Shown here: piece by piece, positions 57,806-64,000 of the stretch | Layout: the number at the start of each line of letters is the position of its first letter | Numbering within the stretch: position 1 is the first letter of the stretch | Assembly (NCBI GenBank): GCA_963931865.1 | Contig: OZ007512.1 | Location: 13,341,762-13,405,761, forward strand | From: Axinella damicornis | Lineage: Eukaryota > Porifera > Demospongiae > Axinellida > Axinellidae | Length of the DNA: 64,000 bases | Reading direction: 5' to 3' | Translations under genes and position numbers: made by a program | The notes under the pieces: generated by a model | What the model saw: only the letters and a program-made list of their open reading frames with translations | Database searches by the model: none | What the model was told of the DNA's origin: nothing

Positions 57806-58049
57806 AGCCCGAGGGGAGTCTCGTACAATTGAGTTCCTGCCATCTGAGAGTCCCTTACGTCACACTACTGCTGACTATACATCCTGGTGAGTACTGTTCC
57901 CTTTCAATTAGATTGTGCAGTAATTAGTTTCACTACTTCATAATGATGTTATTGATTATGTACAATAAATAATGAGGTTTCCATGGCAGCCTGGTGCATG
58001 TACAGGAGCTGGTTTGATAATTTGAACAATCCACTAGAGTACCTTCCTC

Positions 58050-61000
58050 TTAAGATCTGGAGCTAAATTGTTTCCTTCCGTGGACTCCGAACTTTCGCCC
58101 TCCTGTCCAACTGTTGGTTTCGGTTGTTCTTCTAAATCCATTTCCACCTGAGGGAGGGAAGAAGGGAGGGGGGAGGGAGGGAGGGAGGGAGAGGGGAGGG
58201 AGGGGGGAAGGAAGAGGGAGGGAGGGAAGATGGGAGGGAAGAAGGGAGGGAGGGAGAGAGGGAGGGAAGAAGGGAGGGAGGAAGGGAGGGAGGGAGGGAG
58301 GGAGGGAGGGAGGGAGGGAGGGAGGGAGGGGAGGGAGGGAGGGAAGTGAGGGAGGGAGAGGGAGGGATAGAGGGAGGGAGGAGAAGAGGGAGGGAGGGAG
58401 AGAAGGACAGGGAGGGTGGGAGGGAGGGACGGAGAGGAGGAGGGAGGGACGGAGAGGAGGGAGGGACAGAGGGAGGGATAGGAAGGGATAGAGGGAGGGA
58501 GAGGACAGGGACGGGGGAAAGGAGAGAGGGAGGAAAGAGGAAGTGTTAGGCAACATTCCTACAAAATAATGGCTCAAGTGACTGCATGGTCACCATGGCA
58601 ACCACACTACAACCTACGCACCCCAACTGTTGTACTTCATCCTCTTGTAGAAGTCCGGTGGTCTGTCCTTGAGCTCTGGAAGTGAGGTGGGTATACACAG
58701 CTTCACGTAGCCGTCTTCCCAGTGCTCCTGTTATGTGTGAGTCATGTGACAGTCAGGTGACAATCATATGAAATGTATATGCCAACTACACCCAAGAAGA
58801 CTGATTGCAGCATGAGTTAGGGGGCGTACTCCGTAGTCGTTTCAGCAGTTCCTGGATCTAGTCGACTAGGTCTGAACGCTCTGCGGCTAGTTGTCCTCTT
58901 TTACTACACACTGTATCAATCCGTATGCTACATCTGACGATTGCATACAATATAGCCAGTGGGGTACGTGGGGGGGGGGGGAGGGATAAAAGGTAGTGAG
59001 GATATCCTGAGAGGATATCCTGACGTAATCAGCTGGAACTGTGCAACGTGCCTAGAGGCTGACTTACATACAGTAGCGGTCAGAAAAAAGTTCCCGTTTC
59101 GTTCCAGAATTACGAGCGTAATACGCTAGACAGTAATAAAGATACGGCAACGGAACGGAAGTCAAGCGTTATTACGGAAACGTTACGTAATTGCGTTCGA
59201 GCACTTCCGTAATTACTGTACGTGTGTTTTGACAGCTTGCCAGGGTGTGTTTTGACAGCTGACTTTGTGTGCACTACTAATTAGTCCTTTGACACTCGAG
59301 AGCAGTCATAACAAGGATCTACCATGGCTTCGAGGAAGACAACGGACCTCCCCATCTGAAGTGAAAGCCGGAACGCGGAACGGAAGTAAAATGCGGGCCG
59401 CGCGCTATATATCATCACCATACGCGGGGCGTCTTTATTCACTGGACTGGTGGACTGGACTGGACTCACCCAAAAATCTGTAAGATGCCTTTTTCAGTGT
59501 AGGACAGAAGCTAAGCATACTTATTTATTCACTAAAGTTGCTTGCAAAGTCGGCTTTAGTGTCTTCCCTCGAGTCGGTAGAGGTCAAAGGTCACGTGCAT
59601 ATTTAATGAGCTTCAATGAAAAGATTAGAAGAGCATTTATTTTACCGCAGACATCGAACTCCAGCCTTTCGCTGAAGCATAGAAACAGAAAATAATATTT
59701 CTCTATCATCCACGACTGACTGAAGCGCATTTTGCTGGAGCTCATTAAATATGCACGTGCATGTGCTTCATACCGTAATAGCGCGATTACGGAACGTAAA
59801 AATTGAACGTAAAAACGGAACGATTACGAAACGCGAACGTTTATTAGCGTAGTACGCTCGCAATACCGGAACGGAACGGGAACTTTTTTCTGACCGCTAC
59901 TGTAGAGACGAGTACAGAGACAAACACTGACAACGACCAGAACGGGTTTTACAAGTCGGTCAATCCTGGCTAATACACAGAGACACTCTACATCCATGTC
60001 TCTCTACCTGACGTCCTCACCGTCCTCACCCCCCTCACCCCGTCCTCACCCCCCTCACCGTCCTCACCCCCCTCACCCCCCTCACCCCGTCCTCACCCCC
60101 CTCACCCCCCTCACCCCGTCCTCACCCCCCTCACCCCGTATCGCAGGCCTTTTGTTGGCAAAGGCACTGGCACTGCTGTGCACTGCTTCCATTTGGGGAG
60201 ATGTGGTGCCATTTGTTTTCTTTAAGTGTTTTAGGCTCACTTAGAGCCTTCCAAAAATTAACGTTGAGCTCAACGATTATGGGTTTCATATTATAATTAT
60301 GAAGAATGTTATAGGCTTGCCAGGCTTATAAACAACCACTCTGAGCTCAACGATTATGGGTTTCATATGAATAATGTTATAGGCTTGCCAGGCTTATAAA
60401 CTTGTAAAACCCGTTCTGGTCGTTGTCAGTGTTTGTCTCTGTACTCGTCTCTATGTAAGTCAGCCTCTCTAGGCACGTAGTACAGTTCGAGCTGATCTAA
60501 CTAATTACGTCAGGATATCCTCTCAGGATATCCTCACTACCTTGTACAAACATTACACTCCGGGTATGGTAAAACTGCTCCATACATCAAGATTCTGGCT
60601 ACGTCAAGATTCTGGCTACGTCAAGATTCTGGCTACACTGTCGTGACCGCCATCATGTCTCGGTCCGCATGACTTGCATCACATCAACGATTGGTAACAG
60701 TCAATCCGTTACCTTGATGACAGCAGAGAGCTCATTCGGGGCGTCAAACACGACGCCCTTGCTGTCGCTGCTCATACGCAGTCCCTTCACGCCATCCTTC
60801 ACGGCAGGGGGGAAGCGATGTTCCAGAACTTTCCAGAAGTAGCTGACGTGGCGTATCTCTTGGTCACAATGGAGGTGATATGTAGTGAAGCCCTGTGTAG
60901 GAGAGGAGGAGTTGTTAGAAGGTTGGGCAGAGAAGGGAGAAGAGGGGAGGGGAGAGGAGGGGAGGGATGAGGGGAGGAGATTGGGTGGGGAGAGGGGGGA

Positions 61001-62563
61001 GAAGGGGGGAGGGGAGGAGGGGGGAGAAGAGGGGCGGAGAGAGGGGCGAGAATAGGGGAGAAGGAAAGAAGACGGAGGAAGGAAACGGGCGGAAGGAGGA
61101 GAGTAGCAAGTGATGGGAGAGAGGCCATCAAACCTGATGAGCTGAGAGAAGTGATCGCGAAGAAATCTCCTTTGCTCCAGATATGCAGGCCAGGGCAGCT
61201 GCTAGTGCGTTGGTGGCTCCCCTCTCACGGATGAGCTGGTCAGCAGCTTGCTGGAAGTGACTGAGAATTGAGTTGGGAATAGTGTCTAGAGATCTGTTGG
61301 AGGGAGGGAGGGAGGGAGGGAGGGAGGGAGGGAGGGAGGGAGGGAGGGGGAGGGAGGGGGAGGGAGGGAGGGATCAAGGGAGGGGGAGGGAGGGGGAGGG
61401 AGGGAGGGAGGGGGAGGGAGGGGGAGGGAGGGGGAGGGAGGGGGAGGGAGGGGGAGGGAGGGACAGGGAGAGAGAGAGGGAAGGAGGGGGAGAGAGAGGG
61501 AGGGAGGGAGATGGAGGATTGGAGAGGTTATAGTATCCAGAAGTTACAACTATTTCCCACCTTGGAGCCATGGGGCTCGGATTTGGCAGACATGAATACC
61601 TGCCACTCTCTCACACCCTCACACTCTAACACCCTCATACCCTCACACTCTCACACCCTCACACTCTCACACCCTCACACTCACACCCTCACACCCTCAC
61701 ACTCTCACACACTCACACCCTCACACTCACACTCTCACACCCTCACACCCTCACACTCTCACACCCTCACACCCTCACACTCTCACACCCTCACCTTATA
61801 GCATCCTTCGCTCCTGCTCCAATGATATCACCAGGCTGTGGGGCTCCAATTCGGTGGAAGTGGATACCTGCCACTCGCTCCACTTCAGGAATCATGTACT
61901 CCTGCTGAGGCTTGTAAAACAGGATGCTCAACCCCGTCCGGCCAGCCCGTCCTGTCCGCCCACTGCGATGAATGTATGCATCTATGTCCTGAATGTAATG
62001 CAGGGATATTAAGGCAACAATGAATTACAGGGTGTGTTATAATTTCTATGAGAGGGAGGGAGGAAGAAAATGAGGGGCCCGAGGGGGGGGGGGGGGGAGC
62101 GAGGAAGTGAGGGAGGGAGGGAGGGGAGGGGAGGGGGGGAAGGGAGGAGGGAGAGAGGGAGCACGAGGGAGGGAGGAGGGAGGGAGGGGAGGGAGGGAGA
62201 GAGGGAGGGGAGGGAGGGAGGGGAGGGAGGGAGGGAGGGAGGGAAGGAGGGAGGGAGGGAGGGAGGGAGAGGGATCGAGGGGAGGGAGGGGAGGGAGGGG
62301 AGGGAGGGAGGGAGGGAGGGAGGGAGGGAGGGAGGGAGGGAGGGAGAGGAGGAGGGAGAAGGGCGGGTGGAGGGTGAGAGGGAGGGGGAGGGAGGAGGAA
62401 CGGAGAGATGGAGTGAAGGAGGAAGGGGAGAGAGAGGTTTAGCTCCTGGTAAGTATACCTTTGGTGGTTCACACTGGATCACAAGGTCAACCTCAGGAAT
62501 GTCCAACCCTCTTGCAGCAACGTCAGTTGCCACGAGAACATGAAACTTTCCCTCCCGAAAACC
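58050..62563 (-). CDS. DDX21: DDX21/DDX50-type DEAD-box RNA helicase, C-terminal 280 residues
   Basis: Six exons, all GT..AG and in frame: 62563-62459, 61988-61795, 61293-61134, 60892-60713, 58727-58622, 58147-58050 (TAA). Motif V region: [20 protein letters not shown]; motif [17 protein letters not shown]. Then the stretch ISHF-like to ALA typical of DDX21/50 ([29 protein letters not shown]) and the GUCT domain (about residues 154-250 of this fragment: [29 protein letters not shown]). DDX21 and DDX50 are nucleolar helicases for rRNA processing. The tail after GUCT is short and basic ([17 protein letters not shown]) without the FRGQR repeats of vertebrate DDX21. The N-terminal RecA domain and motif IV must lie beyond 64000, since the first exon here starts at GFREGKF in phase 0. 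The choice between DDX21 and DDX50 cannot be made; the animal may have one ancestor of both. Confidence 0.92.
58150..58540 (-). repeat. (CCCT)n tract (minus) abutting the last DDX21-type exon
   Basis: GGGAGGGA on the plus strand is CCCTCCCT in gene sense and runs into the acceptor of the exon at 58147. Confidence 0.95.
58990..59957. repeat. Left arm of an inverted duplication, split by a transposon
   Basis: 58990-59070 plus 59903-59957 (GGTAGTGAGGATATCCTGAG..GACTTACATA, then GAGACGAGTACAGAGACAAA..TTTTACAAG) matches the reverse complement of 60401-60543 almost base for base. The element at 59071-59902 interrupts only this arm. Confidence 0.9.
59071..59902. mobile_element. 832-bp TA-inserted DNA transposon (Tc1/mariner-like, non-autonomous)
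   Basis: Ends are inverted: CAGTAGCGGTCAGAAAAAAG, TTCCCGTTTCGTTCC at the left and GGAACGGAACGGGAACTTTT, TTCTGACCGCTACTG at the right. It is flanked by TA on both sides, and the uninterrupted arm at 60401-60543 shows the empty site with a single TA. The interior has further inverted strings (CACGTGCATATTTAATGAGC and its complement) but no transposase frame. Confidence 0.9.
60001..60140 (+). repeat. C-rich tandem repeat (CCGTCCTCACCCCCCTCACC)
   Basis: CCTCACCCC units of 9-10 bp with CGTC every second to third unit. Confidence 0.9.
60265..60400 (+). repeat. Tandem duplication, about 65 bp
   Basis: GAGCTCAACGATTATGGGTT, TCATAT..GAATAATGTTATAGGC, TTGCCAGGCTTATAAAC occurs twice. Confidence 0.9.
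60401..60543. repeat. Right arm of the inverted duplication (empty site)
   Basis: Reverse complement of 58990-59070 joined to 59903-59957. The join reads CTCTATGTAAG, that is CTTACATAGAG on the other strand, with one TA. Confidence 0.9.
60588..60640 (+). repeat. Tandem repeat, 17-bp unit, 3 copies
   Basis: TCAAGATTCTGGCTACG repeated. Confidence 0.95.
60900..61112 (-). repeat. Pyrimidine-rich tract (gene sense) before the exon at 60892
   Basis: GGAGGGGAGAAG-type purine sequence on plus, pyrimidine in gene sense, ending just before acceptor CTACACAG. Confidence 0.9.
61299..61515 (-). repeat. (CCCT)n tract (gene sense) before the exon at 61293
   Basis: GGGAGGGAGGGG arrays on plus; in gene sense they lead straight into the acceptor CCTCCAACAG. 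Confidence 0.95.
61565..61612 (-). pseudogene. Decayed duplicate of part of a DDX21-type exon
   Basis: GGGGCTCGGATTTGGCAGAC, ATGAATACCTGCCACTC matches GGGGCTCCAATTCGGTGGAA, GTGGATACCTGCCACTC inside the exon at 61795-61988 at roughly 80 percent, same orientation. It lies in the next intron, about 270 bases away, with no splice sites of its own. Confidence 0.6.
61612..61793 (+). repeat. (CACACTCTCACACCCT)n minisatellite at the exon donor
   Basis: ACACCCTCACACTCTCACAC units fill the space between the decayed exon fragment and the real exon; the real donor lies at its right edge. Confidence 0.9.
62050..62440 (-). repeat. (CCCT)n tract in the DDX21-type intron
   Basis: About 390 bases of GGGAGGGA-type sequence on plus, pyrimidine in gene sense, ending about 60 bases before the acceptor of the exon at 61988. 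Confidence 0.95.
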
Positions 62564-62649
62564 CTGGTGTGTGTGTGTGTGTGTGTGAGTGTGAATGTGT
62601 GCGTGTGTGTGTATGTGCAACTATGTCATGGACCTTCATCAGGAATGTT

Positions 62650-62790
62650 GAGCATGCCAAAATTGGCACATTTTGGAAACCATTTTGTACCAACTATGGC
62701 ACAGTATACGACTGGTCCTAAAGTGGCAGAAAACAGCATTCCTGTTCCATAGGGTGACTGATGTGCCATTTCTGAAATACTAGGAGAATG
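62650..62790 (+). repeat. Interspersed repeat (CACATTTTGGAAACCATTTT family)
   Basis: Third copy of the family at 22190-22350 and 23450-23620; contains CATAGGGTGACTGATGTGCC. Confidence 0.8.
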
Positions 62791-62979
62791 CAGGGCATTG
62801 TGGGGCTCGCTTGACAAACTGACGTACTGCATGCCAATAATCATTCTCTGAGTGATCGTAGGCTGGGAGGCCCGGGCGGCGCGGCGCAGCTAATAAGGGA
62901 AGCTGGGGGTGGGACCTGCGATGTAGCCAATTGTCGTTCGTCATGCAGTCAGCTGCAGTTTCAAGTTCGTGTTATAGGT

Positions 62980-63091
62980 AGCCTCGTTCCCAGTCCCACG
63001 CCCAGCTTTTCGTTGCTTGCCCTACTGCAAGCGACGTACATACAGGAAAGCAACGAAAAGACGGGCGTGGGACTGGGGTGACAAGGCTACA
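62980..63091. mobile_element. Hairpin element, GCCTCGTTCCCAGG family
   Basis: Long arms: GGTAGCCTCGTTCCCAGTCC, CACGCCCAGCTTTTCGTTGC and complement, ending GGGGTGACAAGGCTA. Core GCAAGCGACGTACATAC. Confidence 0.8.
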
Positions 63092-63352
63092 CTGTACCTG
63101 AGAGGAGTACCCCAAGTTGCTGAGAGAATCTCTCCCTCCAGCTGACCTCTGGAAGTCTGTAGTAGCTACGTAGTTTGTAGCACTGGTGTAAAGCGTAGCA
63201 GGCTCTACTTGGTACTGTCGTGCGGGCGACTTGTAGGCGCGAGGCCTACGCGTTGCAGATCCAGCACGTGCAGCGGCACAACATTACGATTTTCCACTTG
63301 CATATACGGTCATATGCTAAATCGTACAGACACCAACTGGACGGACAGACAT

Positions 63353-63450
63353 CCAGTCTAGCCGCTAGCCCCTCTCCGCCCGGCCAGTAAAGCGGGCGCG
63401 CGACAAAGCCGCGCGCAGAGGGCGGAGAGGGTCTAGCAAACATTGCACTT
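63353..63450. repeat. GC-rich inverted repeat, left copy
   Basis: GCTAGCCCCTCTCCGCCCGG, GCGGGCGCGCGACAAAGCCG, GGCGGAGAGGGTCTAGCAAA, CATTGCACTTGAT; mirrored at 63693-63790. Confidence 0.85.
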
Positions 63451-63692
63451 GATCACATTTCTCTGGAATGCCAATTACATGTACCTGTGAACCAGTGAAG
63501 TGCCAGCTGGAGTTGAGGACGACTTCTGTACGCTTGGAGGCATCCAGGTTGGACTAGTTTAGCTTGAGTGTAGGCTATTAGACACTCTCCACCGGGCTGA
63601 TCGCACGCGAACGGCTCGGTTTACAACCACGAGAGTCATGAATAAAATTGGAACGAATCGCTTCAGTGAGATCTGATTGGTCAGTTGAAACG

Positions 63693-63790
63693 CAATCAAG
63701 TGCAATGTTTGCTAGACCCTCTCCGCCCTCCGCGCGCGGCGAAGCTGCGCGCCCGCTTGACCGGCCGGGCGGAGAGGGGCTAGTGGCTAG
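63693..63790. repeat. GC-rich inverted repeat, right copy
   Basis: ATCAAGTGCAATGTTTGCTA, GACCCTCTCCGCCC, GCGGCGAAGCTGCGCGCCCG, GGGCGGAGAGGGGCTAG: the complement of 63353-63450. Each copy is itself partly palindromic (CTCTCCGCCC..GGGCGGAGAG). Confidence 0.85.
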
Positions 63791-63894
63791 ACTAACAGAC
63801 ATCCTGAAGAGCACGACTATGTGGGGCTCGCTCAGGCTCGCCCCAAAAAATGGACCGTGAACCAAAATCGGTATTGGAAACAGACTTGGAAGAG

Positions 63895-64000
63895 AACGTT
63901 GCACTAGGTATGGGTATGTGAATGAGATATGAAGCTGGAAATTGTGCCATTGTGGTCAGCATAGAAAGCGCTTTCAAATGATGTCCTTAAAATGATTTTT
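63895..64000 (-). mobile_element. GATATGAAGCTGGGATT element, cut by the window edge
   Basis: GTGAATGAGATATGAAGCTG and AATGATGTCCT match the minus-strand copy at 49952-50232. The sequence before it (GTATTGGAAACAGACTTGGA) matches 23405-23440 inverted. Confidence 0.8.

Larger units (their letters stand above)
42566..58049. other. 15.5-kb stretch without a recognised gene
   Basis: No conserved exon seen on either strand. It holds two fold-back elements (43.1, 44.7-46.6 kb), six hairpin elements, one partial array of the 270-bp family (49.8-50.2 kb), seven minisatellites and G/C homopolymers. Long ORFs at 47.4-47.9 and 53.9-54.9 kb are produced by minisatellites. For 52300-53350 and 57170-57780 I see nothing specific. 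Confidence 0.6.
62564..64000. other. DDX21-type intron up to the window edge
   Basis: No exon found. It contains a (GT)n run at 62565-62615 just before the acceptor, repeats listed separately, and a GC-rich inverted pair. Confidence 0.6.

Noticed and set aside
58114..58549. Gly/Arg/Glu-rich plus-strand ORFs (also 61273-61533 and 62070-62543)
   Set aside because: Translations of (GGGA)n in introns of the minus-strand DDX21-type gene.
63478..63550. Possible extra DDX21-type exon on the minus strand
   Set aside because: An open stretch (ASKRTEVVLNSSWHFTGSQ) precedes a GT, but it does not match motif IV or the LHGD region expected there.

Overview
The window is nuclear DNA of an animal. Its genes are split by introns with GT..AG splice sites, it is dense in interspersed and simple repeats, and it carries a TGF-beta-family ligand, a cilium gene (CFAP299), a ZGRF1-type helicase end and a DDX21/DDX50-type RNA helicase end. 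The large intronless gene (signal peptide, beta-helix, Cys-rich block, about ten membrane segments) is a kind of protein I associate with sponges, so a sponge is my best guess. That is inference. There is a 200-base N gap at 21301-21500.

Layout, left to right. (1) 860-6757 (+): intronless gene for a 1965-residue cell-surface beta-helix/multi-membrane protein. (2) 8370-10573 (+): six exons coding the C-terminus of a ZGRF1-like helicase. No upstream exon is visible in the window, so either gene 1 lies inside a ZGRF1 intron or this is a 5'-truncated copy. (3) 12831-26405 (+): complete seven-exon CFAP299 (235 aa), with a perfect RFX-type X-box palindrome ending 15 bases before its ATG. (4) 26406-39890: no gene seen; interspersed repeats. 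(5) 39891-42565 (-): two-exon TGF-beta-family ligand (439 aa from the first ATG) that lacks the cysteine normally used for the interchain disulfide. (6) 42566-58049: no gene seen; fold-back elements and minisatellites. (7) 58050-62563 (-): six 3' exons (280 aa) of a DDX21/DDX50-type helicase whose 5' part lies beyond the right edge.

Repeats make up much of the rest. They include a family of short hairpin elements ending in GCCTCGTTCCCAGGC with target duplications of about 9 bp in several copies; a family of about 270 bp with 60-bp inverted ends that forms a tandem array at 29.6-30.7 kb; tRNA-derived SINEs at 32.4-33.1 kb; a TA-inserted DNA transposon at 59071-59902 for which the window itself holds an empty-site copy; several larger fold-back elements; and many minisatellites. 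Introns of all three split genes with several introns carry long pyrimidine or CA microsatellites at or near their 3' splice sites.

The genes do not form an operon-like or single-pathway group. They serve cell-surface recognition (inferred), DNA repair, the cilium, cell signalling and ribosome biogenesis.
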